Below are positions 9,801 through 24,800 of a stretch of DNA of 64,000 bases, in pieces. The stretch is from Ahaetulla prasina (taxonomy: Eukaryota; Chordata; Lepidosauria; Squamata; Colubridae): NCBI RefSeq assembly GCF_028640845.1, contig NC_080540.1, forward strand, positions 170,201,752 to 170,265,751, written 5' to 3'. A model generated the notes under the pieces. It saw nothing but the letters and a program-made list of their open reading frames with translations. It made no database searches and was not told where the DNA came from. Every line of letters starts with the position of its first letter. The first letter of the stretch is position 1. A program made the position numbers and the translations under genes.

Positions 9801-12800
9801 TGTAAGAATTTACACACAAACTGCTGAACTGGTTGAATTTCCATATGAAACTGTATTCTAGCACAGGGGTCCCCAACCTTTCGGACCTCAGGGACCACTA
9901 AATTCATAATTTTAAATCCCATGGACCACTAATATGATCTGCTTAATGACTGACTGGGTGGGTGTGGCTAGGTGGTCATGTGACTGGGTGGGCATGACCA
10001 ACTTGATGTTGCTCACATCGAAGGGTGCCTCACCGGCCTCTACTTACCCCCCACTCCGACCTACTCCTCCCCTGCATGCCCAGGCTCTTTAGGGCCCCAA
10101 CAGAAAGCAGTTGTTGGAGCTAAGCAGCCACCATGAGAAAGAGTTGACAAAACAGCTGGCTCAGTTCAAATTGGATCTGACCAAGAAGGAGGCTCAGCAG
10201 AAGCACCTCACTGAGGACTAGGAGCATAAGCTTTCCAAGCAGAGAGAAGACCTGCAGGAGTGCAAGGCCAGGTACCAGCGCCTGGAGGCTCAGCGGGCTG
10301 AGATAGTCGGCCAGTTCCAGGCCATGATGCAGTCCCACTGGAATAAGGTCCTCCGGCTCTTCGCCACCAGCAGCACTTCCCTCCAGTCTTCACCCAAAGC
10401 CCCGCACCAGGAGGCCAAAACAGACCCCAACCCACACAAAAAAAACCCAAAGGGGGAGACTCTCTGCAGCAACACAACCATTCATTGCATGTATCTGGTC
10501 CAGGGGCCGTAGTTTGAGGACCCCTGATTTAGTGCAATATAAAAAATGCAAATAATTTTTCTGGGGACCACCAAAATTTTCTCGTGGACCACCAGTGGTC
10601 CACGGACCACCAGTTGGTGACCGCTGTTCTAGCAGAGTAACTGTTTTTGTCTATTCCACAAATTGGCATTGTTTATTGTACTTTGAATAAAATTTATTGC
10701 TGGATACCTTTAGTGGACTACAGCCCACTTCTTCTGGAATTATGCTATCACTTTCTAGCACGTAATTTTCTTCCTCCTCCTGTCTCTATCTTTGAACTAC
10801 TTTATCCTCTATGAGGCCTTCCTCCAGATATCATTGCTATTACAAGTAAGGCAGGTACCGATAGTTACTAGCAGCAGAATCTTCTTGACCAGGAAGAAGG
10901 ACAGGATGTTGCGCCCCTTGATGTGGCTCTTCAAGCTTCAAGTCCTCAGTGAGTCCAAAGCATCATTGCCATCTCCCTGGGGTTTTGATCCAGCATTGCT
11001 GCTCTGCCAGTCATTCATCCCATCCATTCAGGCGTATTTTCTGGATGAGGAATGATTATGGGATAGATGGGAACTGACCTGCCAGTCTTTAAGCCTTAAT
11101 AAACTTCTGTATTAAATTCCGACTAAGGAAATCTGAGAAAGGGATCTTTGCAATGAATCAGAAGCAAATAGTGGCTGAGTTCCTGTCCAGGAGTGTTGGT
11201 GTTCATTGAATAAAGAACTCCAAGGAGATAAAAGAGATGCCTGATGACAGCAGCAAGCTGGGAATCCACTTTAATGGGACAGTTATGCTGATGCAGCTCT
11301 ACTAAAGCTGGATATAGGATCTTGTAGAATGCCCCATCCCGAAACTCAGGCTTCATCTGTTCCCTGGAAGCATCAGCTTAAATCTGTATTGTTTACAATG
11401 GCATCTGAAGAAAAGTCATAAGGGAATTGTTATCCTGCCTTCTTAGTTTTAATCCACTGCTTCAATTCTGTTGTAACTCTAGCCTTCTGTAAGTTTATTT
11501 TAATTCATTGTTGGGTTTTTTTCCCCTTCTCCTTAAATGTGGTATCTGCTTTTTTCCTTTCCCTCTAAGTTGCGTTTTTCTCTATTCCCACATCAGCTGC
11601 TTTGTTTGGAGAAGCAGGGAAGAACCATGGTTTTAGCAAAATACAGTAAATTGGTAACAGGGAGCAAAGTTATAAAAATCCCATACTCTTCCTTAGATCT
11701 TCCTTCCAGGTGGCTGATGAGAAGGCTTGCACAGAAGGGAAGTATAAAAGCTAGGGTGGTGGTGGGTTTTTTTTTTTTTTTTGGTAGCTGCCCATGAAAC
11801 TATGGTAAATAATCCTACTGATACCATTCAAATAGAACCATTTTAAAGTTTATATATGTGTGTTTTCTTCAATTTCAATATAATTTTTAGTGTAATTATA
11901 TCAACTGGATCTTGTTTCAAATAAGTATAAAATAAGATTGAAAAAATGCTATATTGTTACAATGGCCTTCAAGAATGAATGCCTCCTGTTATGGGTGCAG
12001 CTTTCCATCACGCTGCTTAAGAATTCTCTCTCATGTTATTTCTTATTTTTTATACATTTTGCCTGGTTGGCTTATGTTAGTAGTTCAGAAGCATTGACAA
12101 TAACATACTAGAGAAGGGTAGATAACTTCCATGATCCCTGACCAAGCCTGGACTCTTTTGGACATTCCATCTTTTCCTTAAAATCTTGTAAACGGTACTA
12201 CAAAAGTGCAAATCAAACAAATGTGCACATGTTAACCTCTTCTTCCCATTGCTGCTTCAGCTCTTCCAAAGTTTAATTCTTTTTTATTGTCTACTGCCTG
12301 TGCACACACCCATTCACAATGGGACATTCCTGGCAGGAGTGCTTTTCAGGGAAGCTGGCAAAACAACATCAACAACAAAAATAATTTGATTTGAAAACGA
12401 ATGAAATAGGGGGAGATGCCAACTCAGGATCCCTGGTCTCTGTCATTCTCTAATAATGTATTGCTTCCCCTTTCTCTCAGGATTTAAAAGGATTGTACCT
12501 TGCCAGCTGTTCATTTCTTTAATCCAAAATTATCTAATCCTGGATCACGTGCAAAACAATGGCTCCAGAAGAAAACATAGAATTAAGGGACAAACTGCCT
12601 CTGAGCATGTATTCAGCTCAGGAATTGTTTTTCAGCTCTGGAGCTGAAAATCAAATGTAATTGTAATACTTATGGATTCATTTATATCCTGTTTTCTGCA
12701 TCACATATCGTGATGAAAAACTCTGGAAAACTTAAATTCTTAAATTCCCCTTTATATGTAGTTTTTTTCCATCATGCTACTCAAGAACTGTCTCTTATGT

Positions 12801-15800
12801 TGTTTCTTATTTTTTGAATATCAAAAATCAAATGTCGTTTGATTTTCAGCTGCAAATAAACGAGGAATATATTCCTTATCAAAAAGAAAATACATATATT
12901 TTCCTTGTGGACCAGATGATGTTTGCTTGGCATATATTGCTATTTTATGTTGAGCTTTTTGATTTCGACAAAATAAATTTGGAAGGGAGGAGCGGATTCT
13001 TTGTTGTTCAGATCAGCTGACACTGAAAATCATTATAGCAAATCAACCTCTTCTGTCTCTCCATCCCTGTTTTAATCCATGAACTTCCCCATTATGCTTG
13101 TTAAAAGTGGGGATCTCATCCTGTAATAATTGTCTTGGTGGGGAGAGGCAGTGGGAGATGAAGAATGACTATAATGTCATTAAAGTTTTGGATGGCTTGG
13201 TCCTAATCAGAATGGGACAATCCCTCAAACACCATTCTTTTTATATTTAACCCAAAGCTAAGAGTATCAATAGAACAGAGGCCCCAAATGCAGAAGCCCA
13301 AGGCAGTTCTTCAACTTCGTTCCAGGTTGCCAGAGACCTGTTCAGGCATGATTGAGAAAAATACAAGGGCCCCTTCAGGCAGATGAACTCAGGTGTCTGC
13401 ACCTGAAATGCCACAGGGAGAAGAGATGACAGCTACCATGAGATGTGCTTTATGTACATATACACAAACCCAATATCAAATAATGGTCAAAATCAGAGTG
13501 CTGTATCTTCATGTGCTGCTCTTTTCTCTTGCTGAGGGACGTCTCTCACTATCATTATTAATTCAGCTAATTGAGTAAAATTTGGTTGAAATACTCATGG
13601 GTTTATATGCTGTGTGAGCATAACTTTCACCAACTTAATATTTGGCTGGGCTTTTAAGTCCCATCATTCCTAGCCAATATGTTCAATGACATATAGGAAT
13701 TGCAGACCAAGAAATAGAGGGCACCGGTTTAATGAAGAATGATTATACAGACACTATGCAGTAAGTATCCAGTTCTCTGGAGTTCAGTTCTGGAGTTCTC
13801 AGGTGCAACAGAAAAAAATTTACTTGTCCGAAAGAAGGGGACAAAATCTACTGTTTCAAACAATACAGAACATTGACATGACTTAGCAATTTGCATCATT
13901 ATTTAATTGATGTTTTTATGTCCTTTGTGTCCATTGATTCAAATAATATAAAAGCATAATTTATGTACATTTGGATTTAATGACCATCCCTCAAATGGTC
14001 TGTTAAGTGCAGGGTTTACTGTATAGAGTTCTAAAGGAATGACTGTCCACGTTCAGATGTCACAATCCACCTGTTCAAAAAAGCAGTGCAAGGATGATTT
14101 ACTCTAGTGAACTAGAACACTTTTGGCACTGGGTTGAGATGGGAGAGGACAGAGGTTACATTGTCTTAGGTAACTTCAAAGATAGTTAAAAACCCTCACC
14201 CATCATCCACAGCATATCTTTTTAATTACACATTCCAATTTTGGGGAAAGCATTATATTGAACACTGAGATTTGGGAACAATCGAAGCCTTTCAGTGCAA
14301 TTTATATGTTTGTGTGTATGTATGCTATTTTACATTCACTTGCCTGAATGTTGCAATGAGGTTTTGTATGGCCATCTGTTCCAATTAGGGTACATACTCT
14401 CACCCACATTCCTTTTTTAAAACAACAACAACAACAACTATGATCTATTTGTGGAGATATACGTAATCTGTCAATATGGTGAGCTCATCTGTTCAGAATG
14501 AATTAGGTGATACAACCTCTGATTTAAGATTTACAGAATGCACTGTCTGTTCCCTCCAACATAAAAATGCAGATTGATTAAACTACCTACTTTTTAATTT
14601 AAAGATATATGATAATGTTATTGTGGTAATTTCCTGTTTGGTTCAATGTGTGCATTTGTTTTTTTGGTTCTCTATAACTGATTCTTTATGAAAGCAAAAA
14701 CAAAAAAAGTATTATTGTTCTTGCAACTCATGTGTTATTAATACTGGACTCCTAACCAATGGAACATTTCCACAAATGTTGTCTCTAAGAAGGGAATGAA
14801 CTAATCTTTCATATGATTGTTGCTAATCCACATGGATTAGCAGGATTGTTGGAGAGGGGGAAAGAAGTTACTATTTTATAGAATTTTTATAATTCCTTTT
14901 CATGTGCACAAGAATTGATAACACATGGAATATGAAGTACCATCAGTTCAATTTTTGCAAATCTGTGGATCTCCCAAGATTACACTATTGAAATTTGCTA
15001 TCAGATTGTATTGGACAATGTCAGTATAATTTCCCATTGATTTTAAATGGGTATTAAAGGCAATGTGCATTAATACAGTAAAACTTTAAAATTCCATTCA
15101 TAAACCCTGAAATGGGGGGGGGGCTGAAATACCCCACCACCACCACGCCCTTTTTTTCTCCACTTGTGACTTCATAGCATCAATGTTCTACTCACTCCAG
15201 TTTTTGGCAGCCAATTAAAAAAAATGCAACCCCTAATTGCAAGCAAAAAAGATTGCTTGCCTTTGACTTTAAGGTTAGTTTACAACATATTAAAAGCAAT
15301 AAAATAGCATTGACAGCAATTACAAATCAAACAGCAACAAACTAGCATTTAACAATGAAAGCAATGAAAAGCAACACTTGTTGCCAAATATAATTTTCTA
15401 AAAAGCCTTGGGAGAATTAAAAACACACCCACTCGCTAAAATTTTGCTTCAGAAAGATTTGCCCAAGACAGGCATAATGGGATAGAGTTAATGAAGGGAC
15501 AGCTTAAAAAAAATTAGCAGGGGAGGACACTGTTCTTGCTTTTAGAGGAAAACTTCTAAAAGATTTTAAAAATCTGATCAGTGGGCCCAGTGTTATCATT
15601 GGAGTCCTGGGGTTAAATTTTTCAGCTTGTTCAGTTTTTAAGAACTTCAGGTTTTTTTTATTGTGAGGTTTTTGTTGTTTTTTACAGAAATACTTTATTG
15701 TGCAATCTTTCTGTGTGAGTGTTTGTGAAATATTATTTTATCAAGCATTAACATTTTGGCAACATGATCCTGAAGAGCTCTTAGAAGCTATAAGAAGGGG

Positions 15801-18800
15801 CTGGAAGCCAGGAAAATTCATTCTACAAATTTTCTGCTTTAGAAGACATCATCTTCGTAACACAGTAAAGTTGATAGAACCACTTTCCTATATTACATGT
15901 GGAAAGTTGAAAGAAAGTGCAAAGTAGCTACTCAGTGAAGTGCTTTGTGTTCTGGGAGCTGTGCAGATTTTACTCCCTGCAACTTCACTGTGAGTTCAGT
16001 TTGTCTCATCAAGGTGCTTCTTGTTGCTTTAGAGTTGCATCTGGCAGTTGAATTGCAAACAAATAATCAGATGAGACTCCTGCTCACATATTGAATGTGC
16101 ACAGAATTTCTTCTGACTCACAGACCTCTTGGTGGAAACAGTCCGATCAGGCAAAATAAAAACATCCAATCATTTTGTCTTCAGAAGCTGGGTAGGAGCT
16201 ATGTATGATATGTAATATTGCATAGTAATGATATGTAATGTTATCTAATAGGAATTATTCTGTAGGCTTGCCAATTGTATTGGAAAGCAGCAGCAAAGAT
16301 CTGTATAGTGATGGGGAAGCAGTAGCTAGGGGGCTGTTGCTCAGATTTATTCATTTACATATACGCAGTACAAATTAAAATAGGAATGTTATTACACTAC
16401 AACTCTGAGATCATTGTGACTCATGGAAAGAAATCTGGAAGCCTTCAAATGTGTATAAAAAGAATTTAATGTAGAATATAACATCTTGAATATGTGTGTT
16501 TTCAATTAAATAAAGCGAATTTCTAGCTGTTCTGATTGTAAAGAAAAGTTTGCAAATACATAGGCAGCAGTTCCTAAAGGCCCCAAAACTGGAGAGGGAG
16601 AAGGGGAGAGAGGGAGGGAGGGAGGGAGGGAGAGAGAGGATAGGAAGGTGGGGGTGGGGAGACAGAGAGAGACCATGAGACCATGAAGGGATTCTGGTGA
16701 GATTGATTGATTGTGCCCTCAAGTTTTTTTTTATCTCCTAGTGACCACATAGGTATTTTTATTTCATCTCCTGTCTGCTAAGAACTAATGGGGAAAGTGA
16801 ACTGGGAAATCAAAGTTCATTTCATTTCTGAGCTCTGATGTAGTTTCTTTGCTATAAGCAGACTACTTTCTCTCAGTCTGTCTTGCCACATCTGTAAATG
16901 ATATTAGTAGTAGGGATTCTATGCATGCAAGATATTATGAAACAATAAGGATTTACAGCCAACCTTTCCTCCAAAGAACTCAAGGTGCTTCATGATTAAC
17001 CTTGCTTCTCTTTAATCTAACAAAAACCCTTTTAAGTCAGGCTGAGGAGTAATGCTTGGTCCAAGGCCAAGATTATGTTGTGAGGAAATTTAAAGTGTGC
17101 TTTCCCTAGTGCTATTAGTGCAACTCTTTATGCCACAATATTATTGCTTTGGTTTGCTTTGTTTCTGCTAGGAGAAGTGTTTTGGCCCTTCAGCATGACT
17201 TTCATGGGAGGATATGTATTTGTTTCACATTTGCAAGCCTCTTATGTCTGGAGCGTTCCTCAAATTTTGACAACTGCAGAAAATTAAGTTCTCTCCAGAA
17301 ATCTTTAAAATGTTTCAGGCCGTAGTATTGGCAGAAGACTTGTCCAAAATATCAGATGAGATTTAATCTGAGCAGGGTTCTTTTGAAGGGTCAAATTATT
17401 AAGTACTCAGTTCATTAACATTTCCTTTACCATCCCCTATTAGCACTGTTTTCCTGGCTTTTTCACCATCCAGCTGTTTCCTCTTCTCCTTCTATATCTT
17501 TTTTTATTGTTACCAACATTTCAGTCATTTGGAAAAGAGAAGAAATATACATTAGGAAAAATGTAAGGTAATACGTTGCATGATTGACTCTATTTTCTCT
17601 TCCTTTACCCCCTCTTCCTCTTCTTCCTTGGAATATATTTCTATGTTTGTTTTGGTTCATTGTATACAAAGCTGTGGTCAAGAACAAGGGTTGGGCAAGC
17701 AGCTTGGAATAAAAAATTTACACAGCTGTTTGCCTTCTGCTATTTGGCCTAATTCTGGGATAGCTATTACTAATAAACATGCCTTCAGCTGCAACTTTCT
17801 CTGAATATGAAGTAATTAGGACATCAAGCCATATGTTCTAGCTGCATTTTCATGCCACATGGGATAACAAACCAGGCATATCCTGGTAAATCAGACTGTA
17901 AACTTAACATGGCAGTAACATCTCTGGCCTAAACTGCTCAGATCACTGGCTCAAGATGACCTGTGCATAAATGTTTGGAGTGAAGGCTAGACTCAGCATT
18001 AGATAACATCTGTCAAGCATGAAAGAGCAGGTCCAGGTGAAGGTTCAATTAAACTAATTTATTGCTAAAACCTACCCTGTTTCCCCAAAAATAAGACATC
18101 CCTTGATAATAAGCCCAATTGGGCTTTTAAGCACATATGCTAAAATAAGCCCCCCCAAAAAATAAGCCCTCCCTGAAAATATTTAAACACATGCACAGCC
18201 AGTTCCTGCCATTTCCTCTGGTTAGGGTTAGGGAAACAGAGCTGGAAATCAGGTAGATGGCAAGAGGAGCCCCATCTTGCCCCACATGCCCCAAAATAAT
18301 AAGGTCTCCCTGAAAATAAGGCCAAGCGCTTATTTCGGGGTTCAAAAAATATAAGACAGGGTCTTATTTTCAGGGAAGCACGGTATATGCATAGGAATCT
18401 TCTCAACTAACAGATCTGCTTGGAGGGTCAATTCAAGGCAGGTTGGACTTAGTTAACTTGTGGCTATGGAACGATTATAGGTTGATCCTTCTTTTAACTC
18501 TGCTACAGGTTCTGCTACTGCTTCTCCTACAACATCCCAGTTATGAACTGCAGAATATTAGTAGGGTCAGACAAAATGTAATTTAATATGAAGCTTAAAT
18601 ATGTTCAAAACAAATATAATTATTTGCTGTATATTTAATGCATTTTTGCTTTAATCACATTAAAAATACAATTTATTGATAACTTTTATGAGGCTGTGGA
18701 GGCTAAAGTTAGATTGAGGGAAGATTAAAATGTAATTATGCTCTTCTTTGTAACAGCAGAGTTTTCAAAAAAATTTTTTTTTGCATACCAGGAAGTTCAG

Positions 18801-21800
18801 GGGACTGAATTTGGAATATTTAATTTGTAAGATATATGCTGTGCAGTATTTTCTTCCAATTATCTACCACTTGAAATTAAGTCATGAAGTGATCTGAATA
18901 TAAAGCTCTGGTGGAAGTAAAACACATGTTGTAGTTCTAGGACATGGTGAAGTATTTTGTATTTGAAAAATATGACTTTCATACTTTATCACACTGAAAT
19001 ACCTGCCTACGTTGTGCTTCCAAGGAGCTGCAGAAAACAAATCAGTTTTCTTTGTCAGTATTCCACCTGCTTCAGATTTAGTAATGGTTCCCATGGGCTG
19101 CACTGCATATGGTTCAGCACCATGGACAGGTCACCTGGGAGGTCACCTGTACTTCGGGACCACAATTCAATGCTGTACAATAGGTGGTGCTTTCAGTTTT
19201 GACATCATTGGCTCAGGGTTACCCTGGAATTTCTTATTTGCAGCTGGGAATGGAAAATCCAGATTTTGGCAGGTAGCATCGATGAGTCAAGGGTGACACA
19301 CTCCCAGCTGTGAACATCTGGCAGGCAAGTGGTTTGGCTGGAGCTCTATAGCCCATACATCCGGTGGCGGAAGGCCTGGCTGCCTGGCTGCTTTTTCCTG
19401 CTTCCTTTTCAATAAACCAGTTGCTATCCTGACTGGCAATTAGTATCCTAATAGTCCCTGAAGCAAAGCAATTGACATTCCTTGCCAGGGCCAGGAATCT
19501 ACTAAAAAAATCATCTATATGCTGAACATTAATTTTATCAGCTGAATTTTGTTTAAGTGCCAGCAAGTGCCTGTTATTATATTTGACTTTTGCTTCTTGG
19601 AAGAGGAATTAGGAGAGGTGATTTAAGGCTTAATGCAACTCGAAAGAGACAACAAGCTTTCTTCCATTTACCTACCTGGTTTGACAGCCAAGTCAATTCT
19701 TCATTTTGGACTCCAAGGAGAAACCAGCTATTCTGTATAAAAAGGAAACAAGAAGAGATTCTACTATTGTACTGTTACACATTGGATATTTATTTTGCTG
19801 TTTTTAAAAAGCTAGAGAAAATAAAGTACCAGTAGCTCCAATTGTGCAAATGGTCAAAAGCAGACTGGGACATTCAAAGAGATTACCATAAAATCCATCC
19901 CCCTCTATCCCTCTCCTTCTATTATCCAAGTACATTAAGGAGTCAACTTCTGTAACTGGGAAGTGCAATGTACAAACAGCCCAAGTGTGGTAACTGCTCC
20001 CATCTTCTGATTTCTCTGTATGGTTGGGATCTACAGTACTCCACCACAAAGCTGGCATGTTGGGAACGGAAACTCAGGTTTTGTTACTTTCATTCAAGTT
20101 TAGTTTTAACTGAGATCTGGCAGTGTATGCACAGGCTTCACTACTTTGTGTGGTCATATGCCTCATCATCTCCCCAAAACCATTTGTGAATATGTTAAAG
20201 AGATAGCTATGTGAGTATGATCCTCCTCCTTTGCTTTTCACAGAGGAAGCTTAAATTATGCTGACCATATAAAGTAGCACCACCCAGGAGCAGACAGGTT
20301 GACCAATGAGAAGGAGGCTCTGTCTTGCAGCATGGTTTTCATTACTACTTTTTTTTTGCCCTCCATTCTTCTAAACCAGCACATTCAGTTCTCAAGAATG
20401 AGACCTTGCCTTTATGGGGTGGGACCTGGGCCTGGCTCAACCTGGGTCAGAACAGGTCACGTCTGGAACCTAAAAGCAGCTAGAGACCACCCACGGTGCA
20501 TTTTTCCAAGTCATTTGTAGCTCAGCGTTTCCTACTTTGCTCCCAAGCCACAGCTTTGTGAATAAATCTCTCCTGCTCTTTTTTTCCAGCCTTTCTGTTT
20601 GGACCCATATGCTGTTAATTTAGCCCAGCCCCTTCTCCCTCCTCCATCATTTAGCCAACATCAAGGTCAAACTACAGATGGTACCAAAAGATCTTTGATT
20701 AAATCGTACAGTAAAGATTCCCCCCCCCCTTTCAAGCACACACACTCACACATTTAGCATAGCACTGAGTACAATGGAGAGGAAATAGTGCTATGCTTTC
20801 TCTCCCATATACACACATCCCTTTCCTGATTAAGTTCTGTTCCCTCTATTGCTCCACAGAAGGGATATGACAGGCACTGAGATCTTATTTTCCTTTTTCT
20901 GGTCAGTCTGATAGCAGCTTTGTGGAACAAATGTGATGAAGGAAATGACAATGTTATGTTTCCCTGTGTGTGCAATTACAGTAAGTCACCTTTCTCTTCA
21001 GCCGTGGTCCTGATCTAAATTTTCCATTTTCCAGTGGCTGTTTTTCAGCTTTTTTTCCTCCCCACATTTAATTGGCTGGAGAGTTAATCTCCTGTGGTAC
21101 CCAACTCCAAGTGAAATCTTCATTGAGCAGCAGGTAGAATTCTTTTCTATTTCATCTTCCATAGTCAAGAATTTCATGTCGCATCTAATGGCTACTTAGT
21201 TCTCCCCGCTTCTGGGGAATTTCCTTGTGATGAGGTTTGTTTGTTTTTTGTACTTCTGCAAATCTGAATATCCTTCCTTAACTGTGTATACTGTATATTT
21301 TGCTATTCTGAGTAGTTCAGACTTAATGCTCAGAGAATTCATTCTGTATTGAATTTGTCTTTTGCCCTTATTTCAGGGATCTCAGATATGCATTGGCGTG
21401 CTTAATTCCTCACTGATGAAAATGCAGCATTTACCTAGTGCCAGAATGTGATGCTTGATTTCTTGAATCCTTACCAAGTATAATTTCTGGCTCTCTAGCA
21501 ATTCCCATAATTTTGAAGATATAGTATACCTCTGCAAAGGACTGTATTTTGAATGTATGCTTCTTGCATCTCAATTTAATAGGGCTGTGAGATAGCAAAA
21601 ATTCCACGCATGCAGAAAATTGCTGCAGTCACAATAGATAATAGTGGGCTCAATGAACAGATTCTGAGCAGATTGTAGACAACTTTCTATATTCCTAGTA
21701 ACCATTGCTGTTTTTATTTATGTGGCAATAGTTCATTCCTTTTTTTCAATTTCTGTGCATCCTTCTCTCAAGGGCTTTTGTCGTATCTTATTTTTTAACA

Positions 21801-24800
21801 ATTTTACAAGTCAGTTCTTACTGCACAGAGAAATATGTCTTTGTCTTACACTTTCTGCTGATACTGCAGTTGTAACACTAACATAGCTTAAAAGTGATTC
21901 ACATACATGATCATCAGGGGTAAAACCCAGCAGGTTCTGAAGAACCAGTAGCGGAAATTTTGAATAGTTTGGAGAACCAGCAAATACCACCCCTGGCTGG
22001 CCCCAGAATGGGGTGGGAATGGAGAATAGAATAGAATAGAATAGAATAGAATAGAATAGAATTTTGTATTGGCCAAGTGTGATTGGGCACACGAGGAATT
22101 CATCTTGGTGCATATGCTCTCAGTGTACATAAAAGAAAAGATACCTTCATCAAGAATCATAAGGTACAACACTTAATGATAGTCATAGGGTACAAATAAG
22201 CAATCAGGAAACAATATCAATATAAATCAGAAGGATACAAGAAACAAAGTTACAGTCATACAGTCATAAGTGGAAGGAGATGGATGATGGGAACGATGAG
22301 AAGATTAATAGTAGCGCAGAGTTAGTAAATAGTTTGACATTGTTGAGGGAATTATTTGTTTAGCAGAGTGATGGCATTCGGGAAGAAACTGTTCTTGTGT
22401 CTAGATGTTCTGGTGTGCAGTGCTCTGAAGCATCATTTTGAGAATAGGAGTTGAAACAGTTTATGTCCAGGATGCGAGGGGTCTGTAAATATTTTCACAG
22501 CCCTCTTTTTGATTTGTGCAGTACACAGGTCCTCAATGGAAGGCAGGTTGGTAGTAATTATTTTTTCTGCAGTTCTAATTATCCTCTGAAGTCTATGTCT
22601 GTCTTGTTGAGTTGGAGAACCAAACCAGACAGTTATATTTTGCAGTATCCTTCCCCTGCCATGCCCACCAAGCCATACCGCGCCCACCAAGCCACGCCCA
22701 CAGAACCGATAGTTAAAAAAAAATTGAATTTCACCATTGATGATCATACTTATTGTTAGCCATTATGTCATGTCAACCCTATCTGTGACTTATAGGTGAC
22801 TTATACATTACAGAGCTAAGTTCCTGATGGAGATGGAAACTTGCATGGATGGAGGTGATAGGGAAGGCCACACAGTTGTGTGGTTTATTTAGTATTCTTT
22901 CAGCATGCAGTCCACGTCAAAGGCTTCCTAATCTTTGCCCTTCAAATACTAACTATTGTTCCAGTTCTCTAAAAGCCTGCTTCCTCAGCCTCTCAATCTG
23001 TCAGGCTTCACAGCAGGACACAGCAGGAAATCTCAGCTCTTCATACACTTTCACCCTTGTTCTGCAATTGGCTTAGCTTTGTGGACAGGTCTCATACACA
23101 GCTGTGTAAAATTAAATACTTTAGCAAAAATGAAGCTATAGTGACAGATGTTTTAACCTCTGCAGTGCAAAGATCTTCAATCATTTATAGATGTCTATAC
23201 TCCATAGTTAATATCTAGACTTTCCCCTCACCTTTCCAAATTAACAGTTTTCAAGTAATTATCTTGATAGTTTTAAGCAACTCAGACATATTTATGTAAC
23301 TATCTTCAGTACCCTAGGAACAGCTGGTTCATAGCCTGCCAGATTCAGCCATTAAAGAACACAAAGAAGTGCAAATTTCTGAAATATTTTTCACCAAATA
23401 TAAATGGTTGTACATTTGTCCGATGTGCAGTAATTACAACAGCCGTTTCTTCTTTTCTGTGTTCTAGAATTGAATTTTTTTAAAAAGTTTAGAATTCCTA
23501 ACATTCTCAAAAAGCATGTTCAATCTATTCAGGATGAAAACAACTTGGTATTTGTGGTTTCAGTTTCCCACCAGTAATCTCCAAATCGCCTTATTTAAAT
23601 GGCAGCGTCTTCTGTTATGTTATTTCTCTTATATGCATTTCCCCCCCATATGTGACCATTTCTCACAGGATTTTGGTGCACATTTGGATGAGAAATTGTG
23701 CAATCTAAGTAAAGAATTCCTACATCTTTAATATGACCTCATCCTCAATGTGAGAAGCTGAAAAATATGTGCTTTTAAGATTGACAATGTTCTTGCCACT
23801 AGAATCTGTAAACACTTCTTTTTCATGACTTGTTGCTTCTGTGAACATACATCCTGGAAAGCTAATCTATCCTTTTAGATTTGCTCCTCTTTAGCTCCTG
23901 ATGTGAAATGTGCAACTCTTGTTGAGATGGAAAATAATTTCTCTTCACTCTCTTTGCCTGGAATACTGTCACATAATGCCTCTCTCTCCATTTATTTTCC
24001 CATTAGTTGAGTCAAACCACATTAAGGATTAATTTGGCATGCATGAAAGATTCAGCAAGAATTCCATTTTCATTTCTTGGCTCAAGCAGTGAATTTCTGT
24101 GGGAAATCAATCTGCCTAGTCAAATTTTGGTTAGAAACATCAACACTGTCATTTTTTCAATATTTTATGTGTTTGTTTGAACCATCTCTTGCTTCTAAAT
24201 TGCCCTCTGCATGTGTGGTTCATATGCAGTCTCTCAAATAATGGCTTCTGTTTCTCAGTGTTGAAGAATCAGATGATTTTGTTCATGCCAGGTTGCCAGG
24301 ATCAATGGACATACTATTAATATAGCATGCCATTTTGATTTTGATTTCTATTTTTTAGGATATTAGTTGTCTCTCATCTGCTATTGTGATATCTGCAAGT
24401 CCCTTCTATTTTTTTATCCAAATAATTAATAATTAATAAAAGCTTTGAAGAATCCAGGAGGCCCAGGGCTGAATCTTACGGCATTTGCTGTGGTGGCACA
24501 GTGGTTGGAATGCAGTACTGCAGGCTACTGCTGACTGCTGGCTGCCAGCAGTTCGGCAGTTCGATTCTCACCAGATCAAGGTTGACTCAGCCTTCCATCC
24601 TTCCCAGGTCAGTAAAATGAGGACCCAGATTGTAGGAGGCAATATGTTGACTTGGTAAACCTCTTACAGAGAGCTGTAAAGCACTGTGAAGCGGTATATA
24701 AATCTAGGTCTATTGCTATCTTGTATGATACTTCATTTTAACTAGATAAGTGAAAATTGATGAGCACTTTGAATAATGTTTGTAGGATAGTAGTAATAGT

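Noticed and set aside
16411..16722. Reverse-strand frame of 103 codons with Ser/Pro/Leu repeats
   Set aside because: Produced by translating the GGGA-rich microsatellite; low complexity only.
22433..22747. Reverse-strand frame of 104 codons
   Set aside because: Not a host gene: it reads into the C-terminal end of a truncated CR1 ORF2, now flanked by a hAT-like element.
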